Shown here piece after piece: positions 1 through 10,724 of a DNA stretch of 64,000 bases; positions within the stretch are counted from its first letter, which is position 1; the number at the start of each line of letters is the position of its first letter. A model generated the notes under the pieces. That model was not told the DNA's origin. It was given only the letters and a program-made list of their open reading frames with translations, and did not search any database. A program made the translations under genes and the position numbers. Source of the DNA: Xestospongia bergquistia (lineage: Eukaryota; Porifera; Demospongiae; Haplosclerida; Petrosiidae); NCBI GenBank assembly GCA_963965975.1, contig OZ014415.1:2919001-2983000 (forward strand), read 5' to 3'.

Positions 1-73
1 AGTAGGTCACATTGCTCCTGCTTGCACGAGACGGAAGGAAGGATCTCGGGGGAGACCCTCGGGACACAGTGGT

Positions 74-438
74 GTGAAACCTAAGAGAGATACGAAATGG
101 CTACAAACTAATGAAATAGATGACTCTGAACTATTATTATGTAACGTCTCTAGTCAGTCCAGTCCTCCAGTTCTTATTGAGCTGCAATTAAATGGGAAGA
201 ACTTAGTAATGGAACTCGATACTGGGGCTGCTATGTCATTGATTTCTCAGTCTACATATGACAAATTATTTCAAATGTCAAACTACGCCCTTCGGACATT
301 GTACTACGAACATATACATCTCAAGCGATCATAGTGTTGGGACAATTTGATGTTGATGTCATTTATGAAGGTCAGAAATGTAAGCTCAGTCTCCTTGTGA
401 TAAAAGGGTAGGGACCTACTCTGATTGGACAGAATTGG
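74..438 (+). pseudogene. Retrotransposon aspartic protease, broken
   Basis: The open frame from 74 to 334 contains the retropepsin active-site signature LDTGAAMSLIS near residue 50. After about position 300 the conserved continuation is found in the frame shared with the downstream reverse transcriptase, where it is interrupted by TAG at 409-411. The family cleaves the element's polyprotein. Because of the frame change and stop, no complete protease is encoded. The N-terminal side (gag) is cut by the window edge or lost. Confidence 0.75.
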
Positions 439-2232
439 ATGTCACATCTTCATTTTAATTGGAGTTCTATTAAACTTACTCGCACTTCTAATAATCAAAT
501 GGAGCTAGATTTATTAATTAGTAAGTATCCTTCAGTTTTTGATGACAAGTTAGGCACTATGAAGACTTTCTCTGCTAAACTGGATCTCAAACCTGGCTCG
601 AAGCCCAAGTTTTTCAGACCAAGGCCTGTGCCTTTTGCCCTGAGGGAAAATATTGAACAAGAGTTACAGCGATTGGAAGATGCCAGCGTCATAACCAAAG
701 TTAGCTACAGTAGTTGGGCAGCACCGATTGTTGCTGTTCCAAAAAAAGATGGGAAGCTAAGAATTTGCGGTGACTACAAAGTGACTATAAACCCCTCTCT
801 TGAGATTGATAAGCATCCTTTACCTAAGCCAGATGATCTGTTTGCTACACTCTCTGGTGGTAAAATTTTCTCAAAAATTGATTTATCACAAGCATATCAA
901 CAGATGACACTACATGAAGATAGTAGACACTTAGTAACAATCAATACTCATCGTGGGTTGTATCAATACAATAGGCTTCCCTTTGGGGTTGCCTCAGCCC
1001 CTGTATTATTTCAACGTGTTATGGATACCTTACTGCAAGGAATTCCTAATGTGCTCTGTTATATCGACGATATCTTGGTGACGGGATCTACCTTAACGCA
1101 GCACATGGAGAGTCTGGAAGAGGTGTTAAAGAGACTGGCCAGTGAAGGAATTACAGTGAAATACAGTAAGTGTGAATTTTTAACTAATCGAGTAGAGTAT
1201 TTGGGTTATGTAATAGATGAAAAAGGGTTGCATTCCTCAGATAAAAAGCTTCAGGCTATTCTCAATGCCCCAGTACCCCAAAATACACAACAGTTGCGAT
1301 CCCTGTTGGGATTAGTCAACTATTATGGTAAATTTGTGTCTAATTTGGCTTCAGTCCTACACCCACTTAATCAATTGTTAAGACTAGATACTAAATGGAA
1401 GTGGACTATTGCATGTGACCAAGCTCTAGCCACTGTCAAGAAAAAGTTAGTATCTAATCGATTACTTGTACATTATGACAGTCAACTTCCCCTAAGTTTA
1501 GCTACTGATGCCTCTGCCTATGGTGTGGGTGCAGTTATTTCACATTCATTCCCTGATGGTTCTGAAAAACCAATTGCCTTTGCATCACGCACTCTCACCT
1601 CTGCTGAAAAAAATTATCCCCAAATTGAGAAAGAGGCCTTATCTCTAGTTTTTGGTGTAAAAAAATTCCACCGATATTTGTATGGACGTAAATTCTCCCT
1701 TATAACAGACCATAAACCCTTGTCTACTATTTTGAGTCCTAATAAGGGTATCCCATCCTTAGCTGCAGCTAGAATGCAGCGTTGGGCCTTACTTTTTTCG
1801 GCCTACACTTATGATATCTCCTATAGGCCTACTAAATTACATGCTAATGCAGATGCCTTGTCAAGATTACCTTTGTCCACTAATGAGAAAATTGGGGGTG
1901 TCTGTTTTGATAGTATTTTTAATTTGAGTCAATTAGAAGCCTTACCTTTGACTGCTAAACAACTGGCTTTAGCCACTTCTACTGACAGTACTTTGTCTAA
2001 GGTACTCAGATATACCCAAACCGGTTGGCCTAGTAGTGTACCTCATGAGCTTAAACCTTACTTTAATCGTAGACATGAACTGACTATTGAAGGAAACTGT
2101 GTTATGTGGGGTATTCGTGTACTTGTAACACTCATATACAGGAGTAAAATGTTAAATGAATTGCACCAAGATCATCCAGGTATTACCCAGATGAAAGCTA
2201 TTGCGAGAATGGTGGCGAGGAGTAGATTCTGA
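439..2232 (+). CDS. Retrotransposon reverse transcriptase and RNase H (fragment of pol)
   Basis: This is the longest open part of pol, 597 residues. The reverse transcriptase palm motif YIDDILV is at about 1060-1082, preceded by the fingers motif VPKKDGKLRICGDY and by LPFGVASAP. The RNase H region begins at about 1500 with ATDASAYGVGAV and includes the TDHKPL motif. The end carries the first half of the integrase zinc-binding region (HQDHPGI) and then leaves frame near 2200. The Met at 439 is only the first Met after the TAG at 409-411; the natural polyprotein would have read through from the protease. It is transposon-derived, not a host gene. Confidence 0.9.
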   Translation: MSHLHFNWSSIKLTRTSNNQMELDLLISKYPSVFDDKLGTMKTFSAKLDLKPGSKPKFFRPRPVPFALRENIEQELQRLEDASVITKVSYSSWAAPIVAVPKKDGKLRICGDYKVTINPSLEIDKHPLPKPDDLFATLSGGKIFSKIDLSQAYQQMTLHEDSRHLVTINTHRGLYQYNRLPFGVASAPVLFQRVMDTLLQGIPNVLCYIDDILVTGSTLTQHMESLEEVLKRLASEGITVKYSKCEFLTNRVEYLGYVIDEKGLHSSDKKLQAILNAPVPQNTQQLRSLLGLVNYYGKFVSNLASVLHPLNQLLRLDTKWKWTIACDQALATVKKKLVSNRLLVHYDSQLPLSLATDASAYGVGAVISHSFPDGSEKPIAFASRTLTSAEKNYPQIEKEALSLVFGVKKFHRYLYGRKFSLITDHKPLSTILSPNKGIPSLAAARMQRWALLFSAYTYDISYRPTKLHANADALSRLPLSTNEKIGGVCFDSIFNLSQLEALPLTAKQLALATSTDSTLSKVLRYTQTGWPSSVPHELKPYFNRRHELTIEGNCVMWGIRVLVTLIYRSKMLNELHQDHPGITQMKAIARMVARSRF

Positions 2233-3298
2233 TATAGACACCTTAGTAAAATCATGTGAGCCTTGTCTATCTGTCAAGCCATCTCCTCCTAAAGCACCAC
2301 TAAATCCATGGTTGTGGCCTGCTAAGCCTTGGGTTAGAATCCATGTAGACTTTGCTGGCCCACTGTATGGTAAAACTTATTTTATTATAGTTGATGCCCA
2401 TTCCAAATGGCCAGAAGTCTTTGAAATGACCTCAACCACAACTTCAAAGACAATTGACATACTAAGACAAGTGTTTGCAGCATATGGCTTGCCAGATATA
2501 TTAGTCTCAGACAATGGTCCTCAGTTTAGCTCTGAAGAGTTCCAACTATTTCTTAAATGCAATGGGATAAAACATTGTCGAACAGCTCCGTATCGTCCAG
2601 CAACAAATGGTGCAGCAGAGCGATTTGTACAAACCTTGAAGAAATCAATCATGGCAGGAAGGAGAGATAAAAGGTCTGATCAGCATAAGTTGTCTAGCTT
2701 TCTTCTAAAGTATCGCTCAACACCTCATGCTGTTACAGGGGTGCCACCAAGTACCCTATTTCTTAATCGTCACATCAAGACTGTGCTAGATTTGCTAAAA
2801 CCAGACTATGGAAGGCAAGTATTGGAAAAACAGAGTCTCCAAAAACAGGCTTATGATGGGCACAGTCACGAGAGAAACTTTATGATTGGTGATGATGTTA
2901 TGGTCAAGATTCATCGTCATAATTGTGTCACTTGGCAGCCTGGTACTGTTGTGGAAAAACTTGGCCCCGTGTCGTATATTGTAAATCTCCATAGTGGTTC
3001 TCGGCAAAGGTGCCATATTGACCAAATTCTTAGACGGGAAGTTCCAATAAAGACTAGTACGAATACTCAGCTCAGTGCTGTGGTTGGTGATACAACCTCT
3101 GAGGTGAATGATGATGACGCAATTGAAATTTTACCACCTGCTAAAGATTCTGTTACATCAACCAATACTGGTGTTACTGCTCCAACTTCCAATTCAGAAA
3201 CCAACTCAACTTTTACAGCATCCGATACTCCTCCATCATTTTCATTTAATTCACGTTATCCTACACGTAATCGAAGACCTCCTGACAGGTACTTTTAG
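2201..3298 (+). CDS. Retrotransposon integrase (fragment of pol)
   Basis: The frame starts in the second half of the zinc-binding region (CEPC at about 2258-2269) and continues into the catalytic core. The acidic triad is visible as D in HVDFAGPL, D in SDNGPQF and E in NGAAERF, with exactly 35 residues between the last two, the D,D-35-E spacing of retroviral-type integrases. A basic, Ser/Thr-rich tail follows and the frame ends at TAG 3296-3298. There is no real start codon: the reading frame is joined to the upstream RNase H only through a frame change near 2200, which separates the two zinc-ligand halves. I see no chromodomain. Confidence 0.9.
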   Translation: MREWWRGVDSDIDTLVKSCEPCLSVKPSPPKAPLNPWLWPAKPWVRIHVDFAGPLYGKTYFIIVDAHSKWPEVFEMTSTTTSKTIDILRQVFAAYGLPDILVSDNGPQFSSEEFQLFLKCNGIKHCRTAPYRPATNGAAERFVQTLKKSIMAGRRDKRSDQHKLSSFLLKYRSTPHAVTGVPPSTLFLNRHIKTVLDLLKPDYGRQVLEKQSLQKQAYDGHSHERNFMIGDDVMVKIHRHNCVTWQPGTVVEKLGPVSYIVNLHSGSRQRCHIDQILRREVPIKTSTNTQLSAVVGDTTSEVNDDDAIEILPPAKDSVTSTNTGVTAPTSNSETNSTFTASDTPPSFSFNSRYPTRNRRPPDRYF

Positions 3299-3324
3299 AC
3301 TCCCTTAATTTAAGTGGAGAGGAA

Positions 3325-3522
3325 TGTAGTGTATTGAATTATGCATTTAATGTATGTTAATTTGTCATTATTGTGTTATTTGATGTAATTATATTATGAG
3401 CATGCTCAGTAGTAGTGGGCTCAGACACATGTTAACTTTTTGATTGTGATTGTTGTATTCTCTTCTTTGTCATTCTGTTATAATCCTATTCAATCGTAAT
3501 TGTTTTCCCAGTCAAGTTATCA
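3325..3522 (+). repeat. 3' LTR of the gypsy element
   Basis: A purine-rich stretch (taagtggagaggaa) is followed by TGTAGTG, a typical LTR start, and the block ends in CA at 3521-3522. The right edge is set by comparison with the second protease copy: the two loci share sequence from about 3522 (ACAGAATC) and 7334 onward, but are unrelated to the left. A 5' LTR is not in the window to confirm the exact ends or the target duplication. Confidence 0.7.
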
Positions 3523-3528
3523 CAGAAT

Positions 3529-4724
3529 CTATATCTGCTGTTCCAGGAAAAAACATTCAAATAGCCCTGGTTCGCTGCCAGATTCGTAATACTGACAGTT
3601 CACCGTACCACCACCAGCAGGTGTCCGTGAAGTAACTCCATCCCCATCAAGACGAATGTAATAATCTGGAAATGCTAAAGATCGAAAAGAGTAGTATCCA
3701 TCCTTCTCTTTGGGAATAAATACTTCATAAGAATGTGCGGGTACACCACTCCACTGGCAATTGACCACACCACTACCGTTCGGATTAAATTCGGTCACAC
3801 CATAGCCATCCAAACGAACGTAAACATTTTGCCAATAATGATTTTGCAGTACTACTAGGTAAGCTTGCTCTGTAGCTAGCGAGGGAGTACATTCCACATG
3901 ATAAATAAAGAACTTCTCATAAGATCCAGGTGGCTTGTACTGGCAGTTGATAATACCACCTCCTTTGGTTGAATCAACACCATCGCCATTGCAGCAAAGA
4001 TATATATCAGTATAATACGCTGATCGCAACGCAAATATTTTCAAATTCTGAGTACGTTCAAGAAAACGATATATTATATGACTTGTGAATCTAACTGAAG
4101 AGTTTGGACATCACTACCTCTGTGAACTCCAAGAACCGTCCAATAGCCATTATACCAGGTGTACACTGGACTCCCAGACTGTCCACTTATCGTGTAATTC
4201 ATGTAGAAAAGCCTGTGTGAAGTCACTTGAGTAATTTCTCCTCCTGTTATCCACATTTGAGGCCATGGGTCTTTATCACCAGCATATCCACAGTTGGTTA
4301 TAATACGTCCCAATAATTTGTCATCTTTTACCACTGCAGACCAACCAAAACCTTCACTACTATCACCACTCAAAATAATAAGGCCATAGTCATAGTCTGG
4401 ATTAGTATCTTGGATATATTCAGGAGATGCATACAAGTCTTCTGTTTGTGCTATGACAGCTGCATGTCCAGGAAAAGTTACACTAACGTTTTCTGCATAT
4501 GCTCCATTACTATAAAGACAGTGAGCACAAGTCACAACAATTTTGTAGCTCATATTTGGAATGTTGATCAGGAACCCAGATCCATGACCAGTACCTTCTC
4601 CAAATGTAATAATCAGAGAGCATATCCATTTAAACGGGGGAGAGGTCTCAGGATCTACCCTTACTCGCTCATCTCTCGAACACACAGACTCTGGAAGGGA
4701 ACCAGGATGCATAGCAGAAAGCAT
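3529..4724 (-). pseudogene. Trypsin-like serine protease with beta-trefoil tail, copy A, frameshifted
   Basis: This is the near-identical partner of the open copy at 7341-8525. The N-terminal part (4074-4724) keeps the His motif (TCAHC) and the Ser motif (GQSGSP). Near 4109-4111 one base is missing relative to the other copy (GGACATCAC against GGACAATCAC), which ends the protease frame at 4074. The beta-trefoil tail (3529-4044) stays open in the correct frame. This copy has an extra upstream ATG that is ATA in copy B. The 3' end abuts a retrotransposon LTR, so its 3' UTR has been replaced. It is most likely non-functional, unless the two halves are expressed separately. Confidence 0.85.
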
Positions 4725-4739
4725 GTTAACGTATTATAA

Positions 4740-6180
4740 GAATTAAGTTGAGGTAAAGTTAGTTTAGTTCGAATTTACAATGTGCAGTACTTATATAGAA
4801 AAATTTATCAATGTAGGTGGTACTTTGTGGTTGTAGACTCAGCCCATCTTCTGCACAATGCTCTAATATATTTTAATAGATACTTAGGAAACTTGATGCA
4901 TCAACATGTATTATGAAACTTTCTTTGATGACATGTATTAACGATGGCATTAACCATAATTATGAGCTGGTTTACATCACACTTTAAAAAACCTCGTTCA
5001 TTTCACTGTTAAAAGAAGGGTGCTGATATTACAACTCTTAGGATGTTATAGGCCTGATTATATTTAACAACTTCATTATAAAGTAATCAACATCTCTTTT
5101 AATTGGTGAGTTAAGATAACTGATTATGACAGTCAACATCTATACATTATGAAAACAAAAGTTGTAATTTTCTTTCTCGCTGTGACAAACATACATATCA
5201 CTAAGATGGTAGGGAAAAGAAAGAAAAAGAGATTGAGAGATTTTGATATTTTAAAATAGAAAAAACTGTCCTTATGTTGCCTTGGTAGCTATATGTTTAT
5301 ACTTACTACATGTGCTTTCCAATTTCAATAAGGCATTACTGCATTTAATTGAAGATGAACTTTTTATCTACCAAATTAAATGATCTTACTATCATTTTGA
5401 TAAAAAGTTTTAAATATAGGACTTACTGTTCTAATAGTCCATATGCATGTTGCATTTAAATGTATTAAAAACACTATAGCTACTTTTGAATATAACTTTA
5501 TACAACTACACTTCTATACCAAATGATAAAGTTATTAATCATGTTGTCTGTACATACATCTATTGCTCATCATATTTATGTATATGTACTGTATTGACAA
5601 TGATAACATTAACAGTTTGTTTTATGTAGTATGTCTGTTGTGATAAGTAGTCAGCAGAATAAAAGGTGACCCATACATTAATTGTAATTATCAAGTAATC
5701 TGTCACTTGACATACATAAACATTAAATGTTTGTTGTAACAGAAAAGTAAATTTTCAGCCAATGTATGGTTATATGGGTTGCATATGCAAAAAGTAAACT
5801 TAAAACTATTTTGATTACTAATATGTTATGAAATTAGTGGGTATGTAGCTACTTAAACAGTAGGACATTAGTAATGAAAACAGTATTATGCTTACTTTTC
5901 ACCAAAAATAAGTTTTTAATTGCAACCTGTATAACTGAATAATGGCTAAATCAACCAATCAATTTTTACGGTGTATTGTAGCACTTGAATGTAATTATTG
6001 TCAAAACAATACAATTTTCTTATTCTTAATACACTATTATTAGTACATATTCATAAATACATTATATTACACAAAAAACATGACAAATATTAACAACATA
6101 TATAATCACCAAATGCTGTAATAACTAAGAGCATTATTTATTAAACAATAAGGATTATTACCTTGTATCTATTGACAACA
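4740..6180. other. Intergenic DNA upstream of protease copy A; homologous to the 3' flank of the beta-helix gene family
   Basis: I see no supported gene here. About 5500-5760 is, on the minus strand, the counterpart of 29400-29620 and 34370-34560, which lie downstream of beta-helix/multi-pass gene copies. A small inverted-repeat element occupies about 5760-5975. Confidence 0.6.
5760..5975. mobile_element. Small inverted-repeat element (MITE-like), unit A
   Basis: The right end (caacctgtataactg...aatttttacggtgta) is the reverse complement of motifs seen near the left end (ggttatatgggttgcat). The same element is present at 9571-9785 in unit B but absent from unit C (near 11090), where the flanks are joined by about 25 unrelated bases. 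A related copy lies at 25475-25718. The exact left boundary is uncertain. Confidence 0.5.
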
Positions 6181-6340
6181 CTGACATTGAGACTTGTTTG
6201 CTTTTAACATTAGGAGATCCAGGATGCATTAAAGTATAAATGATTGAAGGAAGTTCAATATCATTAAAAAGAGAAGGTAGTGGACTCTTCTTGAATGTCT
6301 CTTTGACTGTTGAAAGTGGTTATTGTAAATAAGACTTAGT
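6180..6340 (-). pseudogene. Cytoplasmic-tail fragment of the beta-helix/multi-pass membrane gene
   Basis: On the minus strand this matches the C-terminal tail region of the gene at 30325-34158 (about 33960-34090), including the Lys/Pro-rich segment before SCSN. It has no start and no membrane part. The same fragment appears in units B and C. Confidence 0.65.
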
Positions 6341-6344
6341 AATG

Positions 6345-7330
6345 GCTTAAAGCAAAGTATACAACAGATTTCCATATTGTGAGAAAGCAAAAGATGCCCT
6401 GCCTTTCTATGTTACTATAGTGGAAACATTACAAGGAAATAGACTACTACTTACTAATGTACAGTTGCACAGATGTTGCTGATATATAGTAATGTTGTAA
6501 ACAGAAGTAGACAACAGATTTTCCTATTAACAGAGAGTAACAGATGCCCTACCCTTCCATGTTACTATACAGTGCAAAATTAGAAGGAAATAGACTACAT
6601 TATGCACACAGATTGAAAGTGCCTATTTTATAATGAGATATTACACAGAATCTCATAACTCTGACAATAAACAATGTAGTGTTTGTTAAAGTTTTTAATT
6701 ATCATCCAATCAATTAAAATAACAACATGCTTAAATTAATCAATCTATTTCACAGTGAAATATTGTTATTGGTTGATAGTAAGCAACAAATAGAATATTT
6801 TGTCATAATGTCATATATCTATATAGAGTACAAGTCAATGCTCTTATAACTCAATTACAATCAGGTTTTTTAGGAGCCAAAGTATATATATCAAAAGACA
6901 ATTACATACTCCAAAGGATTAGTTTAATTTATTTCCATATGCAACATTTGCATCAACATTTGTTTGTTCAGTCTATGCTTTAAAACCACAAAGCGTGGCA
7001 TACTTTACATGATGATATATATATGATTATAGCAGCAGTATTGCAACTTAATTACACTGAATACGCCATCTATATAAAAGTGAGTCTACTTATAAGAAAG
7101 TTGATGTTCTTATATATAAAAAAGCGGCACAAAAATAAATCCAAGTCAAGGTAATACTAGTATAACAACATATATACAATGTCGATGTTACAACTGAGCA
7201 CAATAAACGATTCTGTGGATAATAAACAAAAGTATATATATATATTTATTAGCAAAAATAAGTTGTAATCTATAAATTAACAATAATTAGTATAATTAGC
7301 ACAAAATTCAGTCCTGTTGCACTCGTTACA
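6345..7330. other. Spacer between protease copies; no gene seen
   Basis: The stretch is AT-rich. It contains two diverged copies of a segment of about 95 bases (about 6356-6450 and 6505-6600), each with an acaacagattttcc-like start and an agatgccct...ccatgttactata end. I see no coding exon. Confidence 0.5.
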
Positions 7331-7340
7331 GTAACAGAAT

Positions 7341-8525
7341 CTATATCTGCTGTTCCAGGAAAAAACGTTCAAATGGCCCTGGTTCGCTGCCAGATTCGTA
7401 ATACTGACAATTGACCGTACCACCACCAGCAGGTGTCCGTGAAGTAACTCCATCCCCATCAAGACGAATGTAACAATCTGGAAATGCTAGAGATCGAAAA
7501 GAGTAGTATCCATCCTTCTCTTTGGGAATAAATACTTCATAAGAATGTGCGGGTACACCACTCCACTGGCAATTGACCACACCACTACCGTTCGGATTAA
7601 ATTCGGTCACACCATAGCCATCCAAACGAACGTAAACATTTTGCCAATAATGATTTTGCAGTACTACTAGGTAAGCTTGCTCTGTAGCTAGCGAGGGAGT
7701 ACATTCCACATGATAAATAAAGAACTTCTCATAAGATCCAGGTGGCTTGTACTGGCAGTTGATAATACCACCTCCTTTGGTTGAATCAACACCATCGCCA
7801 TTGCAGCGAAGATATACATCAGTATAATACACTGATCGCAACGCAAATATTTTCAAATTCTGAGTACGTTCAAGAAAACGATATATTATATGACTTGTGA
7901 ATCTAATTGCGTAGTTTGGACAATCACCACCTCTGTGAACTCCAAGAACTGTCCAATAGCCATTATACCAGGTGTACACTGGACTCCCAGACTGTCCACT
8001 TATCGTGTCATTCATGTAGAAAAGCCTGCTTGAAGTCACTTGAGTAATTTCTCCTCCTGTTATCCACATTTGAGGCCATGGGTCTTTATCACCAGCATAT
8101 CCACAGTTGGTTATAATACGTCCCAATAATTTGTCATCTTTTACCACTGCAGACCAACCAAAACCTTCACTACTATCGCCACTCAAAATAATAAGGCCAT
8201 AGTCATAGTCTATATCAGAATCCTGGATATATTCAGGAGGTACATACAAGTCTTCTGTTTGTGCTATGACAGCTGTATGTCCAGGAAAAGTTACACTAAC
8301 GTTTTCTGCATATACTTCATTATTATGAAGACAATGAGCACAAGTCACAACAATTTTGTAGCTCATATTTGGAATGTTGATCAGGAACCCAGATCCAAGA
8401 CGTTCATCTTTTCCAAATTTACTAATCAGAGAGCATATCCATTTAAACGGGGGAGAGGTCTCAGGATCTACCCTTACTCGCTCATCTCTTGAACACACAG
8501 ACTGTGGAAGGGAACCAGGATGCAT
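7341..8525 (-). CDS. Trypsin-like serine endopeptidase with fascin-like beta-trefoil C-terminus
   Basis: The single exon encodes 394 residues. Residues about 30-215 form a chymotrypsin-fold protease with the catalytic set visible as His64 (TCAHC), Asp108 (YDYGLIIL) and Ser179 (GQSGSP). The GQSGSP context resembles the glutamyl-endopeptidase/V8-like branch rather than digestive trypsin. Residues about 225-394 carry repeated units of the type YLRCNGDGV...GGGIINCQY, a beta-trefoil pattern like fascin or actin-crosslinking domains. The start at 8525 is the only in-frame Met near the conserved N-terminus; the Met used upstream in copy A is ATA here. No signal peptide is visible, so it is either cytosolic or has an unseen 5' exon. 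Substrate is unknown. Protease fold is secure; the beta-trefoil call is from repeat pattern. Confidence 0.85.
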   Translation of the reverse strand: MHPGSLPQSVCSRDERVRVDPETSPPFKWICSLISKFGKDERLGSGFLINIPNMSYKIVVTCAHCLHNNEVYAENVSVTFPGHTAVIAQTEDLYVPPEYIQDSDIDYDYGLIILSGDSSEGFGWSAVVKDDKLLGRIITNCGYAGDKDPWPQMWITGGEITQVTSSRLFYMNDTISGQSGSPVYTWYNGYWTVLGVHRGGDCPNYAIRFTSHIIYRFLERTQNLKIFALRSVYYTDVYLRCNGDGVDSTKGGGIINCQYKPPGSYEKFFIYHVECTPSLATEQAYLVVLQNHYWQNVYVRLDGYGVTEFNPNGSGVVNCQWSGVPAHSYEVFIPKEKDGYYSFRSLAFPDCYIRLDGDGVTSRTPAGGGTVNCQYYESGSEPGPFERFFLEQQI

Positions 8526-9570
8526 AGCAAAAAGTATGTTAACGTATTAGAAGAATTAAGTTGAGGTAAAGTTAGTTAGTTGGAATTTACAATGTGCAGT
8601 ACTTATATAGAAAATTTATCAATGTAGGTGGTACTTTGTTGTTGTAGACTCAGCCCATCTTCTGCACAATGCTCTAATATATTTTAATAGATACTTAGGA
8701 AACTTGATGCGTCAACATGTATTATGAAACTTTCTTTGATGATATGTATTAACGATGACATTAACCATAATTATGAGCTGGTTTACATCACACTTAAAAA
8801 AACCTTGTTCATTTCACTGTTAAAAGAAGGGTGCTGATATTACAACTCTTAGGATGTTATAGGCCTGATTATATTTAACAACTTCATTATAAAGTAATCA
8901 ACATCTCTTTTAATTGGTGAGTTAAGATAACTGATTATGACAGTCAACATCTATACATTATGAAAACAAAAGTTATAATTTTCTTTCTCGCTGTGACAAA
9001 CATACATATCACTAAGATGGTAGGGAAAAGAAAGAAAAAGAGATTGAGAGATTTTGATATTTTAAAATAGAAAAAACTGTCCTTATGTTGCCTTGGTAGC
9101 TATATGTTTATACTTACTACATGTGCTTTCCAATTTCAATAAGGCAATACTGCATTTAATTGAAGATGAACTTTTTATCTACCAAATTAAATGATCTTAC
9201 TATCATTTTGATAAAAAGTTTTAAATATAGGACTTACTGTTCTAATAGTCCATATGCATGTTGCATTTAAATGTATTAAAAACACTATAGCTACTTTTGA
9301 ATATAACTTTATACAACTACACTTCTATACCAAATGATAAAGTTATTAATCATATTGTCTGTACATACATCTATTGCTCATCATATTTATGTATATGTAC
9401 TGTATTGACAATGATAACATTAACAGTTTGTTTTATGTAGTATGTCTGTTGTGATAAGTAGTCAGCAGAATAAAAGGTGACCCATACATTAATTGTAATT
9501 ATCAAGTAATCTGTCACTTGACATACATAAACATTAAATGTTTGTTGTAACAGAAAAGTAAATTTTCAGC

Positions 9571-9785
9571 CAATGTATGGTTATATGGGTTGCATATGCA
9601 AAAAGTAAACTTAAAACTATTTTGATTACTAATGTGTTATGAAATTAGTGGGTATGTAGCTACTTAAACAGTAGGACATTAGTAATGAAAACAGTATTAT
9701 GCTTACTTTTCACCAAAAATAAGTTTTTAATTGCAACCTGTATAACTGAATAATGGCTAAATCAACCAATCAATTTTTACGGTGT
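9571..9785. mobile_element. Small inverted-repeat element (MITE-like), unit B
   Basis: This is the duplicate of the element at 5760-5975, carried within unit B, so it was present before the tandem duplication. Confidence 0.5.
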
Positions 9786-9984
9786 ATTGTAGCACTTGAA
9801 TGTAATTATTGTCAAAACAATACAATTTTCTTATTCTTAATACACTATTATTAGTACATATTCATAAATACATTATATTACACAAAAAACATGACAAATA
9901 TTAACAACAATATAATCACCAAATGCTGTAATAACTAAGAGCATTATTTATTAAACAATAGGGATTATCACCTTGTATCTATTG

Positions 9985-10700
9985 ACAACACTAACATTGA
10001 AATGTGTTTGCTTTTAACATTAGGAGATCCAAGATGTATTAAAGTAATAAATGATTGAAGGAAGTTCAATATCACTAAAAAGAGAAGGTAGTGGACTCTT
10101 CTTGAATGTCTCTTTGACTGTTGAAAGCGGTTATTGTAAATAAGACTTTAACAGATGCCCCAAGACATGATATTGTGTGAACATATTAAGTGAACAGTAA
10201 TCTTGGTTTTTAAAGACACAACCAGTACTAAGACAACATCAATAAATAGTAAGAAACCAGTCCAAAATGATACTTGACGCTAATGTCCAGTAGTTATCAT
10301 ATCATTTTTCCTGTTTTGTCTGGCTGTACTCATTCTATTAATTGTTCCTTACACCTTCTACTCTCTCACAATATCATTATTTGAAGGATCTGTATCAAAC
10401 ATACATGTGTTGTCGACAAAAGTTGTCAACAATATATGAAACTTTTCTTGATACATACATGGTGTCAATATAAGGACAAAATAGTCCACACTGAATATTG
10501 TTGAAATAAAGGGCTTGTAAAACAGTGCATGTTAGTTGGGTATAAGAGACATAACCATAGTGGCTAACCACTTTTCTAGAATATTGTGATGATATTGTCA
10601 TGAGTATTAGAATAAATCATGTGTAAGCTGGAAAGATAAACTGTAACCATGCTTTACTAGTAGAATCCATATCATGATACCCAGCTAGAATGGTCTTGCT
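9985..10700 (-). pseudogene. Beta-helix/multi-pass membrane gene, 3' fragment with internal inversion (copy 2)
   Basis: The minus strand matches the C-terminal tail (9985-10145) and then membrane segments of the gene at 30325-34158. Many stops and frame changes occur. A middle piece (about 10265-10450) lies in the opposite orientation to the rest, matching about 33440-33600 of the parent on the plus strand. The same inversion is seen in copies at 11330-12180 and 28405-29150. Confidence 0.7.
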
Positions 10701-10724
10701 TCTATACCTGCAAGGTAACTATCA

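Larger units (their letters stand above)
1..3522 (+). mobile_element. Ty3/gypsy LTR retrotransposon, 5' end outside window, inactive
   Basis: Protease, reverse transcriptase, RNase H and integrase motifs follow in Ty3/gypsy order and end at a purine-rich tract (about 3313-3324) and a 3' LTR. The 5' LTR and gag lie outside the window. Three lesions are visible: a frame change near 300 inside the protease, an in-frame TAG at 409-411 just before the reverse transcriptase reading frame, and a frame change near 2200 between RNase H and integrase. The copy therefore looks unable to make a full polyprotein. Its 3' end lies directly against the 3' end of the serine protease pseudogene on the opposite strand. 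Confidence 0.92.
3523..6345. repeat. Tandem duplication unit A (partner of 7335-10150)
   Basis: The block holding the protease pseudogene, its upstream region and a tail fragment of the beta-helix/multi-pass gene is repeated nearly base for base 3812 bp downstream. Matching continues through non-coding DNA, so this is a segmental duplication and not only conserved coding sequence. It ends near 6345, where units A and B diverge. Confidence 0.9.
7335..10150. repeat. Tandem duplication unit B
   Basis: This block matches 3523-6345 at a spacing of 3812 bp, including the protease gene, its upstream region, the small inverted-repeat element and the membrane-gene tail fragment. In this unit the protease is open, and its downstream side carries native sequence instead of the LTR. 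Confidence 0.9.

Noticed and set aside
3108-3308. 66-codon plus-strand open frame
   Set aside because: It is an out-of-frame shadow of the integrase tail.
4410-4739. Plus-strand open frame of 109 codons opposite the protease pseudogene
   Set aside because: It is antisense to conserved protease coding sequence, has no motif, and its counterpart in copy B is shorter.
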